A stretch of 27,198 bases of DNA from a virus: positions 1 through 27,198 of IMG/VR virus record IMGVR_UViG_3300018428_000139; one strand, given 5' to 3'. Below are positions 7,273-14,927 of the stretch, one piece after another (the first letter of the stretch is position 1; every line of letters starts with the position of its first letter). The notes below the pieces were generated by a model. The model ran no database searches. It saw nothing but the letters and a program-made list of their open reading frames with translations, and was not told the origin of the DNA. Both the position numbers and the translations under genes were made by a program.

Positions 7273-7537
7273 TCTGCCCGACAGCTATTTGGCTGATTTT
7301 GGCGTTGATTGTGTCGCCGGCAGCGTGACTGGCAAAGGCATTCTTGATATGCCTGGCCAAGTCATCGCTGGCGACATGGTGCTGAGCACTGACTACACAT
7401 TGACCGCCAAGGCGGCTGATTTTGGCAGTTTGGTTCACGGTGACAGTATGACCGTCAACGGCAGCGCCTACACAGTTAGGGAAGCGCGCCTGATCGATGA
7501 CGGATTGTTTGTTGAAATTGCACTGCAACTGTCATGA
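7259..7537 (+). CDS. gpFII-like head-tail connector protein
   Basis: The 92-residue protein has the pattern of lambda gpFII and its relatives (often labelled 'ATP-binding sugar transporter-like' by fold): a short helical start DSYLADFG, GKGILDMPGQ, then beta strands with AADFGSLVHGDSMTVNGSAYTVREARLIDDGLFVEIAL. FII-type proteins bind the filled head and form the platform on which the tail joins. The position after the capsid gene is that of lambda FII. It overlaps the previous gene by 14 bases and ends in an ATGA overlap with the next. Assignment is by pattern and gene order. Confidence 0.7.
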   Translation: MALTDLPDSYLADFGVDCVAGSVTGKGILDMPGQVIAGDMVLSTDYTLTAKAADFGSLVHGDSMTVNGSAYTVREARLIDDGLFVEIALQLS

Positions 7538-7854
7538 GCATTCAGGGCCTGCCTGCAAACCTCGATCACAACATCTATCACTTTGCGCAACTGACCGCCC
7601 TGGGTTCAACCGAGGCCATCGCCGTGCATGGTGCGCATCTGACTTTTGTTCACAAGGTCACCGGCAACGTCACGATTGAAGACCAAGGGTCATTGGATGG
7701 AACCAATTGGTTCAACCTTGACGTTGAAAAAGCGCACACACAGTCCGGCATTGATGGTCATTTTTATGCTGGCCGCGCTGTTCGTTATGTCCGCTCTACG
7801 GTGACCAGCATCAGCTCTGACGTTACCGTTGACATCAGTGTGATGTGCTTCTGA
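7534..7854 (+). CDS. Small all-beta phage structural protein of unknown role
   Basis: The 106-residue product looks all-beta: alternating hydrophobic strands, EDQGSLDGTNWFNLD in the middle and a strand pair with GRAVRYVRSTVTSISSDVTVDISV at the end. That ending resembles small beta-sandwich domains (jelly-roll-like or discoidin-like) found in virion proteins. It occupies the slot that gpZ holds in lambda, between FII- and U-like genes, but does not look like gpZ. It could be a connector, a capsid decoration or a sugar-binding accessory. ATGA overlaps on both sides put it in the same translation chain. I cannot assign a family. Confidence 0.75.
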   Translation: MSIQGLPANLDHNIYHFAQLTALGSTEAIAVHGAHLTFVHKVTGNVTIEDQGSLDGTNWFNLDVEKAHTQSGIDGHFYAGRAVRYVRSTVTSISSDVTVDISVMCF

Positions 7855-8282
7855 TGACGACGCGCAGAGAGAACATACTTGCTCAAATTGCAACCGCATT
7901 AACAGGGACCACTGGGGTCAGCACGCGTATCTACCGCAGCCGGGTGGAACCACTAACGCGGGGCGAATCACCGGCGCTTGTTATTGAGCCGATTAGCGAC
8001 AGCGCTGAGCAGAACACAAGCCTTCCCAAACTTGACTGGAATTTGACTGTTCGCGTCAGCGTAATTGTGCGCGGGGCTGTGCCCGATCAGCAAGCGGATG
8101 CAACTGTTGAAAGCTTGCACAGCAAAATGATGACCGATCTAACCCTGTCCGGATATGCATTCGACGTGCAGCCTGTTGGGGTTAGCTTTGATCTAGTCGA
8201 AGCCGACCAACCTGCCGGGGTCATTAGTTGCGATTACCTTGTGCGTTATCGCACGGCCCTTGCAGATCTCACCACTGGGTAG
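7854..8282 (+). CDS. gpU-like tail terminator protein
   Basis: I place the start at ATG 7854, which overlaps the previous stop as TGATG, rather than at GTG 7845. The 142-residue product opens with a helix TTRRENILAQIATALTG, then TRIYRSRVEPLTRGESPALVIEP, strands in LDWNLTVRVSVIV, a central helix (ATVESLHSKMMTDL) and a closing strand SCDYLVRYRT. This is the alpha/beta plan of lambda gpU and related tail terminators, which cap the growing tube and join it to the head. Gene order before the tail tube gene agrees. Confidence 0.75.
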   Translation: MTTRRENILAQIATALTGTTGVSTRIYRSRVEPLTRGESPALVIEPISDSAEQNTSLPKLDWNLTVRVSVIVRGAVPDQQADATVESLHSKMMTDLTLSGYAFDVQPVGVSFDLVEADQPAGVISCDYLVRYRTALADLTTG

Positions 8283-8290
8283 TAGCTACG

Positions 8291-8473
8291 ATGATTGATG
8301 AAAACCAAGGTTTGGGAGGCAGTTACCTCCTGGATCAAAAAACCGGCAAGCGAAAGCTCGTCGAGCGGACACAGCCGGCCCCTCAACCCCAACCAGAGGT
8401 AGCCAACGATGGCATCAGTATTGACCCGCCGGCGCCTGATTTTGGCGAAGCTGGAGACAACGTACGGCACTGA
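8291..8473 (+). CDS. Small phage protein between gpU-like and tail tube genes
   Basis: From ATG 8291 this gives 60 residues beginning MIDENQGLGGSYLLDQKTGKRKLVERT, then a proline-rich, acidic and probably disordered tail. I recognise a recurring type of short protein with 'GQGGSYxxDxxTGxRxLVERT' in this slot of lambda-like phages; its function is not known to me. A longer frame from 8228 exists but overlaps the gpU-like gene and lacks support. The last 65 bases overlap the tail tube gene in another frame. Confidence 0.65.
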   Translation: MIDENQGLGGSYLLDQKTGKRKLVERTQPAPQPQPEVANDGISIDPPAPDFGEAGDNVRH

Positions 8474-9347
8474 CAGCTCTCCGACTGGCGCCAGTAACGC
8501 AATTTTGGTGCGCAATCTTGACATCCAGCCACTGGTTGCCGACACGGTGAACCGTGACTTGGTGCGCCCTTATATGGGCCAAGCCGATCAGCTGTTGGCC
8601 CAGACCCGCGTCGAGGTTTCGTTTGAGGTTGAGCTGGCCGGCTCCGGCACTGCAGGCACTGCCCCGGCTTATGGCCCGCTGCTCCGCAGCTGCGGCCTTA
8701 GCGAAACCGTGGTGGCCAGCACCAGCGTCACCTATGCGCCAGTCTCTAGCAGCTTTGAAAGCAGCACGATTCACTACCACCAAGATGGCATTCGCCACAC
8801 CCTGACAGGTTGCCGCGGCAGCTTTGAGCTGTCAGGCGAGGTTGGCGGCATTCCGGTGATTGCTTTCACCCTCACGGGCATCTATTCGGCTCCGACCGAT
8901 CAGACCCTGCCCACCCCGACCTATGCCAATCAAGCGACTCCGCTGATCTTTAAGCAGGGCAACACCAGCAGCTTTTCAGCCTTCGGGTTTAGCGGCGTGA
9001 TGCAGTCCTATAGCTTCAACGTCGCAAATGACGTGATTTATCGGGAGCTGGTTGGCGGCTCTAAGGAGATCCTGATCACCAACCGAGCCCCTAGCGGCAA
9101 CGTTGTGGTTGAAGCGCCGACCATTGCCGACAAAGACTTTTTTGCTGTTGCTACTGGCAGCAGCACTGGGTCCATCACTTGGCAGCACGGCAGCACTGGC
9201 GGCAACATCGTCACGATGACCACCGCGCAGAGCGACCTTGGCAATTTGACCTATAGCGACAGCGATGGGATTCAGATGCTGACCATGCCGTTTATTGCGG
9301 TTCCGACCAGTTCAGGCAATGATGAGCTAAGTCTCGCCTACAGCTAA
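8409..9347 (+). CDS. Major tail tube protein
   Basis: The 312-residue product opens with RRLILAKLETTYGTDSSPTGASNAILVRNLDIQPL, the typical N-terminus of a siphophage tube-protein family. Beta-rich sequence follows, with a histidine/glycine segment (IHYHQDGIRHTLTGCRGSFELSGEVGG) and FTLTGIYSAPTD. Tube proteins stack as hexameric rings round the tape measure to form the tail. Its place between gpU-like and gpG-like genes is that of lambda gpV. The start at ATG 8409 (weak AGAGGT at 8394-8399) is needed because the conserved N-terminus begins at once; it lies inside the small upstream gene. The C-terminus is serine/threonine-rich. Confidence 0.85.
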   Translation: MASVLTRRRLILAKLETTYGTDSSPTGASNAILVRNLDIQPLVADTVNRDLVRPYMGQADQLLAQTRVEVSFEVELAGSGTAGTAPAYGPLLRSCGLSETVVASTSVTYAPVSSSFESSTIHYHQDGIRHTLTGCRGSFELSGEVGGIPVIAFTLTGIYSAPTDQTLPTPTYANQATPLIFKQGNTSSFSAFGFSGVMQSYSFNVANDVIYRELVGGSKEILITNRAPSGNVVVEAPTIADKDFFAVATGSSTGSITWQHGSTGGNIVTMTTAQSDLGNLTYSDSDGIQMLTMPFIAVPTSSGNDELSLAYS

Positions 9348-9350
9348 ACC

Positions 9351-9695
9351 TTGGCGTTTGTATTAAAACGGTCTGGCTCTTATTCCTGGCCCGTCAATTT
9401 CGACGTTCCCGTCGATGGCGGCCGGCATGAGCGCCAGACTTTTGACTGCGAATTTAAGCATTTGTCTCAAACTCGCATCCAAGAGATCACCGACGGCATC
9501 GGCAATGATGATTTGAGCGCCTTAGAGGTGGCCTCTGAGGTGCTGGTGGGCTGGTCTGGCGTCACTGACGACGAGGGCAAAGAGGTGCCCTTTAGTCAGA
9601 AGAGCATGGCCGAGCTGCTTGAGGTGCCGATGCTGGCTGGCGCCATCGTGATGGCATATTTCGACAGCCTGAACGGAGCCAAGCGAAAAAACTAG
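9351..9695 (+). CDS. Tail assembly chaperone, gpG-like (unshifted product)
   Basis: The 114-residue protein starts with TTG at 9351, just after the tube stop. It is a short alpha-rich protein: RHERQTFDCEFKHLSQTRIQEITDG, acidic helices, then VGWSGVTDDEGKEVPFSQKSMAELLEVPMLAGAIVMAYFDSL, typical of siphophage tail chaperones of the G kind. These coat the tape measure before the tube polymerises and are absent from finished virions. It ends GAKRKN-stop with the slippery site overlapping its last two codons, so a fraction of ribosomes make the longer G-T form. Confidence 0.82.
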   Translation: MAFVLKRSGSYSWPVNFDVPVDGGRHERQTFDCEFKHLSQTRIQEITDGIGNDDLSALEVASEVLVGWSGVTDDEGKEVPFSQKSMAELLEVPMLAGAIVMAYFDSLNGAKRKN

Positions 9696-10018
9696 CCGAG
9701 GCCGCAGAGCATTGGGCAACCGGCGGCGTCATTGATGAGGTCGCCGACGATGCCGCGGCCATGGGTATTGAGACCCCAGACTTGCCACCCCCACCCGAAG
9801 AAAACTTTCAGGTTTGGGAGAGCAACTGGGACATCGTGCAAATGTTCTTGCGGCTCCAGACGCAATGGCGCACAAGCACGGGTGGATTGACGGGTTTGGA
9901 CTATACAGCGGCCGAATGGCTGTTTAAGCTGTATTCAGTAGAACAGCCGCGCGAGCTACTGGAGGGCCTGCAGGTCATGGAAGCGGCAGCGATGAGCAAG
10001 CTCAACAAAACCAGCTAG
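9351..10018 (+). CDS. Tail assembly chaperone gpG-T-like, -1 frameshift fusion
   Basis: The join is 9351-9692 plus 9692-10018, giving 222 residues. After the slip the protein continues LAEAAEHWATGG, a short acidic linker, and then VWESNWDIVQMFLRLQTQWRTSTGGLTGLDYTAAEWLF. That matches the DUF1799-type T domain (VW..N.....F..LQTQWR....G..GLDY) known as the shifted part of phage tail chaperones. An ATG at 9761 lies in this frame but has no ribosome site, so independent translation is unlikely. In lambda the T part recruits the tube protein to the tape measure and the G:GT ratio is critical for tail assembly. Confidence 0.85.
9686..9692 (+). promoter_or_regulatory. -1 programmed frameshift site A AAA AAC (gpG to gpG-T)
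   Basis: In the gpG frame the codons read cga-aaa-aac-tag, so bases 9686-9692 are a canonical X XXY YYZ heptamer. A -1 slip puts CTA 9692-9694 next and stays open to the TAG ending at 10018. GGCCGC 9700-9705 can pair with GCGGCC 9755-9760, seven bases after the heptamer, a fair distance for a stimulatory stem. Nested CGGCG 9724-9728 can pair with CGCCG 9742-9746. Lambda uses the same arrangement with G GGA AAG. Confidence 0.85.
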
Positions 10019-10020
10019 CC

Positions 10021-12333
10021 ATGACTTTGAACCGCGACGCTGCTTTCCGCTTAAAAGTCAACGTTGATGGCGCCAATCAGATCAGCGCGTTCAACCGCAA
10101 TCTGAAAGGTTTAGAGACCACTGCGAAACTAAACAAGGCCCAGTTGGGCCAAATGAATATCCAGATCAACCGCATGGCGCGGGAAGCTGGAAACACTACG
10201 GCCGGGATACGGCAGCACATTGCTGCGCTGACAACTCTTCGGGACCGAGTTGATCTCAACAGCAACGCCTACAAGCGCCTGGGCCGTGAAATTGATCAGC
10301 TGCAAATCAAGCTGCGAAATGCAACGCGGGGATCAGATTCAAGCGGCGGAGTTGGTGGCGGCCTGTTTGGCCGGATTGACGCTATGCGCGGCCGGATTGC
10401 TGCTTTTGCGGCAGCAGCGGCGGGCGTTGGCATATTAACCAAGGCAATCACCGACGCTGGCGTTTCTTTTACGGAATCAGAGCGCCGGCTGCGCAGCTTG
10501 AGCCTGGGCTTTGACTCGTTTACCCAAGTTCAATTTGCGGCAACTGCTGCGGCTCAGAAATTCGGCTTGAGTCAGACCGAAGCAAATCAGCAGTTTGCTC
10601 AGATCTACGCACGTTTGCGTCCGATTGGTCTTTCGCTGTCTGAAATCAAAAGCGTTTTCAATGGCTTCAATACTGCAGCCAAGCTGAGTGGTACTACAGC
10701 GCAAGAGGCCAGCGCAGCGTTTCTGCAGTTGAGCCAAGGCTTGGGCACCGGGGTGCTGCGCGGTGAAGAACTGAATAGCGTTTTTGAGCAGACACCTGCC
10801 GTTGTTCAGGCCATCGCCAAGGAAATGGGCGTCGGCGTTGGTCAGATTCGAGACCTGGCCAAAGAGGGCAAGATCACCAGCGACATTGTGATCGCTGCTC
10901 TGAAATCCATTGAGCGTGATGGAGCTGATCGACTTGAGGAGGCATTAAAGGGGCCGGAACAGCAATTTAAAAACCTTCAGAATGCCGTTGAGGATTTGAA
11001 GATTGCCGCGGCTGATGTGGCCCTGCCTGCAATTATTGAAGGCGTCAAGATGTTGACCAACACGGTCAAATTCTTGAGCGATATTGTCAAGTCCACCGAT
11101 TGGAACACGGTTTTTGCGCTGATTGGCCAGTCGGCCGGTGGCGTCCCGGCAATCGGTGATAGGCCAAGAGGTCAGCAGCAATCATTGGTCAGGCCAATGG
11201 GACCTGAGCTAACGCCTGAAATCATTGCTGGCGTTAGAGCAAGAGAGGAAGCTGCACGGCTAAGGCCAAGGCCAGATCGTGGCGGCGGCGACGCACAGAA
11301 GATCAAAGAAATCACCCAGTTCCAGCTGGATGCTGGCTTAAAGCTGCTTGCTGCTAAGCAGACCGGCAATGAGTTGCTCATAGCTGAAACACGCTATGCG
11401 GCCGCTCTTGCTGATTTGGACCAGCAGAAGATGGGCGTTCGGGCGCGTGAGCTGGCCGAGGCTGAGCTGGCTAACAATCTGCTGCTGACCCAGCTTGATT
11501 ACGCGGAGCGCATTGGCCAAGCCATTGCCCAAGATTTTCTAAAGAGAGAAGAGCTGCAGGAAAATTACAACCGCACGGTTGAGGAATTGAAGCTAAAGGC
11601 TGGGATTATCACCGGCGAAGAGGCTAAGCAGCTTGAGATCAAGCATCAGGTTGAGGCGATTCTTAAACGGCTGCCGGGACTGACTGAAACCCAGATCGCC
11701 AAAATCAAAGAGCTGGTAACCGCAACCCAAGAACAGGGCAAGAATTTCAAAGAATCATTCCAAGACAAAATCGACGAATACAAAGAAAGTCTGGCCGACT
11801 TTGGCGGCCAAGCTGCTGACGCCGTGATCAATGCCTTTAAAGGCATGGAGGACGCGCTGACCGAGTTTGTCATGACTGGCAAGATGAACTTCCGGGATCT
11901 TGCCAACAGCATCATTCAGGACATCACCCGAATCGCTATTCGTCAGGCAATCATCAAGCCATTGGTTGGCGCACTGTTCCCTGACGTTGCAAGTGCTAAA
12001 GGCAACGTCTTCGCGCAGAACGGCATTGTTCCGTTTGCCAAGGGCGGGATTATTGACCGACCAATGGTGTTCCCGTTCGCTAAGGGCGGCATTGGGCTTG
12101 CCGGTGAGGCGGGGCCTGAGGCAATCATGCCGCTCAAACGTGGCCCTGGCGGTCGCCTTGGTGTTGAGGCAAGCGGCGGCGGAAGCGTCAAGGTTGATTC
12201 AATTAACATCAGTGTGCAAAACACTGGTGAGCAACTAAGCGCTGCAGCGCAAAAGCAGATCGCTACTCAGGTGCAAGGTATCGTGATGTCGGCCCTGGTC
12301 AATGAACAGCGCAGCGGAGGCGTTCTGCGATGA
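10021..12333 (+). CDS. Tape measure protein
   Basis: The 770-residue protein sets tail length; lambda-like scaling of about 1.5 angstrom per residue suggests a tail near 115 nm (estimate). Residues 20-100 are coiled-coil-like. Around 115-140 an alanine-rich hydrophobic stretch (RIAAFAAAAAGVGIL) may enter the membrane during injection. Residues about 145-340 match the tape-measure N-terminal domain (QFAATAAAQKFGLSQTEA, GTTAQEASAAFLQLSQGLGTGVLRGEELNSV, EQTPAVVQAIAKEMGVGVGQIRDLAKEGKI). Residues about 590-770 match the lambda-type C-terminal region with DALTEFVMTGKMNFRDLANSI and AGEAGPEAIMPLKRG. It follows the chaperones by two bases and overlaps the gpM-like gene as ATGA. Confidence 0.95.
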   Translation: MTLNRDAAFRLKVNVDGANQISAFNRNLKGLETTAKLNKAQLGQMNIQINRMAREAGNTTAGIRQHIAALTTLRDRVDLNSNAYKRLGREIDQLQIKLRNATRGSDSSGGVGGGLFGRIDAMRGRIAAFAAAAAGVGILTKAITDAGVSFTESERRLRSLSLGFDSFTQVQFAATAAAQKFGLSQTEANQQFAQIYARLRPIGLSLSEIKSVFNGFNTAAKLSGTTAQEASAAFLQLSQGLGTGVLRGEELNSVFEQTPAVVQAIAKEMGVGVGQIRDLAKEGKITSDIVIAALKSIERDGADRLEEALKGPEQQFKNLQNAVEDLKIAAADVALPAIIEGVKMLTNTVKFLSDIVKSTDWNTVFALIGQSAGGVPAIGDRPRGQQQSLVRPMGPELTPEIIAGVRAREEAARLRPRPDRGGGDAQKIKEITQFQLDAGLKLLAAKQTGNELLIAETRYAAALADLDQQKMGVRARELAEAELANNLLLTQLDYAERIGQAIAQDFLKREELQENYNRTVEELKLKAGIITGEEAKQLEIKHQVEAILKRLPGLTETQIAKIKELVTATQEQGKNFKESFQDKIDEYKESLADFGGQAADAVINAFKGMEDALTEFVMTGKMNFRDLANSIIQDITRIAIRQAIIKPLVGALFPDVASAKGNVFAQNGIVPFAKGGIIDRPMVFPFAKGGIGLAGEAGPEAIMPLKRGPGGRLGVEASGGGSVKVDSINISVQNTGEQLSAAAQKQIATQVQGIVMSALVNEQRSGGVLR

Positions 12334-12854
12334 CTGCCTACATCAACCTGAACAATATGAACGTGGCGCTTGAGACAAGCGTCCGCCGTGGTGTTAGGGC
12401 TCAGCGCGTTCAGTTTGGCGATGGTTACTCGCAAATTTTGACTGACGGCATCAATTCTCAAAGTGAGGTTTGGGAGTGTTCAACTGGTCCATTGGCTTTA
12501 GAAGATGCCTACGGTATTGAGTCTTATCTTTACCGCCAAGCCGGTCGGGCATTTCTTTGGACGCCGCCTGATGCGACAAAAACGTTTGACGCACAGTTTG
12601 AAGACGGCGAATTAGACCTGGGCTACAGAAACATTTCGACTCTTGCATTGGATGGCTACACACGGCCTACCAATTACACTGCCAACTTGGCGACTGGCCT
12701 CTTGACCTCAGTTGATATTGACGACTTGACTGACGTGCAAGTTACGCTGACCCTTAACTCAAGAAATTATATTCTCGAACAGGGCTGGCAGTTTAATTAC
12801 ATCAGCCCAGTCATTGCTCGGCTCTCATTTGCGTTAAGGCAGGTGTATGTATGA
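12330..12854 (+). CDS. Minor tail protein M-like, enlarged
   Basis: The N-terminal half carries the gpM signature: RAQRVQFGDGYSQILTDGIN, W at the following strand, and GRAFLWTPPDAT. gpM joins the tip complex at the end of the tape measure. Lambda gpM is about 109 residues; this protein has 174. The extra part lies between FLWTPP and the final strands (SPVIARLSFALRQVYV) and includes NYTANLATGLLTSVDIDDLTDVQVTLT. It overlaps the tape measure stop and the gpL start as ATGA, consistent with co-translation. Confidence 0.85.
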   Translation: MTAYINLNNMNVALETSVRRGVRAQRVQFGDGYSQILTDGINSQSEVWECSTGPLALEDAYGIESYLYRQAGRAFLWTPPDATKTFDAQFEDGELDLGYRNISTLALDGYTRPTNYTANLATGLLTSVDIDDLTDVQVTLTLNSRNYILEQGWQFNYISPVIARLSFALRQVYV

Positions 12855-13558
12855 CACAATCCCCGCCCGTTGCAGAGACATTTCAAACCCAGATGCCAGA
12901 GGCTATTGACCTCTTCACTCTGGACATCTCAACGCTTTTGCCTGCCGGTTCTACTGACCAGTCGATCTATCGCTTTTGCAACTGGTCGCAGACCAATGGT
13001 GACGACATCACCTATGACAGCAACACTTACACTGCCACTCCGTTACAGGCCAATGGGTTTGAGCTAAACACCAGCGGCAAGCTTGAGCGGCCTACTTTGG
13101 TTTTTGCCAACGTTGGTTTGGCAATTACGGCATTGACCAACACCTATAGCGATTTGGTCGGTGCGAGCGTCAGCCGGATTCGCACGCTTACTACCTATCT
13201 GGACGGCACCCCAGGCGCAGACCCCAACGCCTTTTGGGGCCCTGACGAGTGGGTTGTTGAGCAGAAAACAAACGAAACCAAACTCACTGTTACTTTTCAG
13301 CTTGCTGTTCCTTTTGATCTTGAGGGCCGCAGTTTGCCTGGCCGCCGCTTGCTTCGTGAGCAGTGCCAATGGATTTACAAGAGCGATATTGGCTGCCATT
13401 ACGACGGCTCTGATTATTTCGACGCAAACGATGACTCAGTTACAGACGTTGCTGATGATGTTTGCGGAAAGCGTTTGACAAGCTGCCAGCTGCGCTTTGG
13501 CTCTACTTCGCGTCTGCCGTTTGGCGGATTTCCTGGCCTCGTCGATTCTCAAGGCTAA
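12851..13558 (+). CDS. Minor tail protein L-like, probable iron-sulfur tip protein
   Basis: The 235-residue protein follows lambda gpL in size and pattern: DLFTLDIS, YRFCNW, the repeated beta domain with GFELNTSGKLERPTLVFANVG, EWVVEQKTNETKLTVTFQLAVPFDLEG and LPGRRLLREQCQW. Four cysteines at 172, 182, 205 and 212 (EQCQW, IGCHY, DVCGK, SCQLRFG) match in order and spacing those that bind a 4Fe-4S cluster in lambda gpL. A further cysteine, C43, lies outside the motif. It acts in the tail tip below the tube. The end overlaps the gpK-like start as TAATG. Confidence 0.92.
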   Translation: MTQSPPVAETFQTQMPEAIDLFTLDISTLLPAGSTDQSIYRFCNWSQTNGDDITYDSNTYTATPLQANGFELNTSGKLERPTLVFANVGLAITALTNTYSDLVGASVSRIRTLTTYLDGTPGADPNAFWGPDEWVVEQKTNETKLTVTFQLAVPFDLEGRSLPGRRLLREQCQWIYKSDIGCHYDGSDYFDANDDSVTDVADDVCGKRLTSCQLRFGSTSRLPFGGFPGLVDSQG

Positions 13559-14280
13559 TGCTGTCGCAATGGCAAAACCCGCTTACCGCTGAACAGCGGC
13601 TCGCAATGCGGACTTATGCAGAACGTGCATACCCGAAAGAGACATGCGGCTTTGTTTTGCTGGACGGATCGGTAGTGGAGTGCCAGAACACCAGCGACGA
13701 GCCCGACACGTTCGTTATCAGCGCTCAAGAGACCGCTGACTACCTTGACGATGCCAAGGCGTGCTGGCATAGCCATGCCAAATACAGCGGGTTTAGCCCA
13801 GCTGACGTCAAAGCTTGCAAGGCATTGAACCTGCCTTATGCAGTTTGGAACTGCGGCGGTAGCGAAGCCTTTTGGCTTGACCCGTCACAAGATGCAGGTC
13901 TGCTCGGTCGTCAGTGGAATTACGGCGTCTATGACTGCTATTCCGCTGTGCGGGACTGGTACAAGCAGCAGCTAGGTGTCGAGATGGGCGATTACCCCAG
14001 GCGCTACGAGGGCGAATGGTCAAAGCCTGGCTTCGTGTTCTTTGAGCAGAACTTTGCCGCTGAAGGCTTTGTCAAACTGCCCCCAGGTGCTGATCTACTT
14101 CGTGGTGACGTAATCCTCTTCAGAATCCGCAACCAACACGTTTGCAACCATGTTGCCGTTGTGGAAGATCCTGCAGCAAACAAGCTTTACCAACATTTGG
14201 TGGGCAGGTTGTCTGGCCTTACTTCCTATAGCGGCTATTTCCGCGACAATACCTATATGGTTGTGCGGAGGGCAGGCTGA
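13558..14280 (+). CDS. gpK-like tail tip peptidase (JAMM plus NlpC/P60)
   Basis: I start at ATG 13558, which overlaps the gpL stop; the same frame runs back to 13462, but that would overlap gpL by 97 bases. The 240-residue product has two domains. Residues 10-115 are a Mov34/JAB type metalloprotease domain: KETCG (E28), WHSHAKYSGFSPADVKAC (H71, H73, S80, D83) as metal and catalytic residues. Residues about 118-240 are NlpC/P60: GVYDCYSAVRDWY (C127), CNHVAVV (H198), YQHLVG (H213), a Cys-His-His set. In lambda gpK is needed for tail tip assembly, and the cell-wall peptidase may aid entry. Both active sites look intact. Confidence 0.93.
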   Translation: MLSQWQNPLTAEQRLAMRTYAERAYPKETCGFVLLDGSVVECQNTSDEPDTFVISAQETADYLDDAKACWHSHAKYSGFSPADVKACKALNLPYAVWNCGGSEAFWLDPSQDAGLLGRQWNYGVYDCYSAVRDWYKQQLGVEMGDYPRRYEGEWSKPGFVFFEQNFAAEGFVKLPPGADLLRGDVILFRIRNQHVCNHVAVVEDPAANKLYQHLVGRLSGLTSYSGYFRDNTYMVVRRAG

Positions 14281-14927
14281 TGGTGACAATCCGTTTGCTT
14301 GGTGAAGCTGGGCGCCGGTTTGGCCGGCAATTCAAGCTTGCGGTCAAAACCCCGGCTGAAGCCGTCCGAGCGCTTTGCGTTCAGATTCCCGCATTGCGTC
14401 AATATCTGCTTGAGTCAGAAGAGAACGGCATTCGCTGGCGTGCAATTACTGAGCACCCAGATGGATTGACTGAAGAGCAGCTGCACTGGCCACTAAGCAA
14501 GCGCTTTGTCTTGGCCCCGATTCCTGTAGGCCGCGGCGGTGTTGGACGGATCATCGCTGGTGTTGCCTTAGTTGCGTTCTCAATCTTTGTGCCGGCCATT
14601 GGTGCAGCAGGTGCTCCGTGGTTGTTTGGCATGACTAATTTCACCGCGATTGGTCTACTTGGCGGTGCAATGATTTTGGGCGGGGTCGCTGACCTGCTCA
14701 CACCAACGCCGAAGATGACAAATGTCACCGGCGGCATTGGAGGCGGTTTTTCAGGCAGTGGAGCCACTGGCGGACGCAGCCGCGAGGATCAGAGAAAGTC
14801 ATTCACGTTTGACAAGTCCAATGCCAACACTCAGCAGGGCGAAGTGGTTCCAGTCCTCTACGGTGAGCGCATCATCGGATCGACAGCGATTCTGAGCTTC
14901 GGTCTGGAACTTCAGAACAGCCTGTAA
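14280..14927 (+). CDS. Tail assembly protein I-like
   Basis: The 215-residue protein matches lambda gpI: an N-terminal ubiquitin-like beta-grasp start (VTIRLLGEAGRRFGRQFKLAVKTPAEAVRAL), then a hydrophobic glycine/alanine stretch at about 88-140 (VGRIIAGVALVAFSIFVPAIGAAGAP). A C-terminal half follows with the gpI ending (QGEVVPVLYGERIIGSTAILSFGLE). gpI helps build the tip and is not kept in virions in lambda. It is flanked by TGATG and TAATG overlaps with K- and J-like genes, the lambda order. Confidence 0.9.
   Translation: MVTIRLLGEAGRRFGRQFKLAVKTPAEAVRALCVQIPALRQYLLESEENGIRWRAITEHPDGLTEEQLHWPLSKRFVLAPIPVGRGGVGRIIAGVALVAFSIFVPAIGAAGAPWLFGMTNFTAIGLLGGAMILGGVADLLTPTPKMTNVTGGIGGGFSGSGATGGRSREDQRKSFTFDKSNANTQQGEVVPVLYGERIIGSTAILSFGLELQNSL

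Noticed and set aside
7845-7853. GTG 7845 as start of the gpU-like gene
   Set aside because: ATG 7854 overlaps the previous stop in the standard way and gives the expected N-terminus.
8228-8290. Longer start for the small gene at 8291
   Set aside because: The added residues come from the frame opposite the gpU-like end and look non-native.
9761-10018. Independent gene starting at ATG 9761
   Set aside because: No ribosome site, and the frame links exactly to gpG by a -1 slip at a canonical heptamer; the T domain is normally made by frameshift.
13462-13557. ATG 13462 as the gpK-like start
   Set aside because: It would overlap gpL by 97 bases; the homologous part starts at ATG 13558 with the common TAATG overlap.
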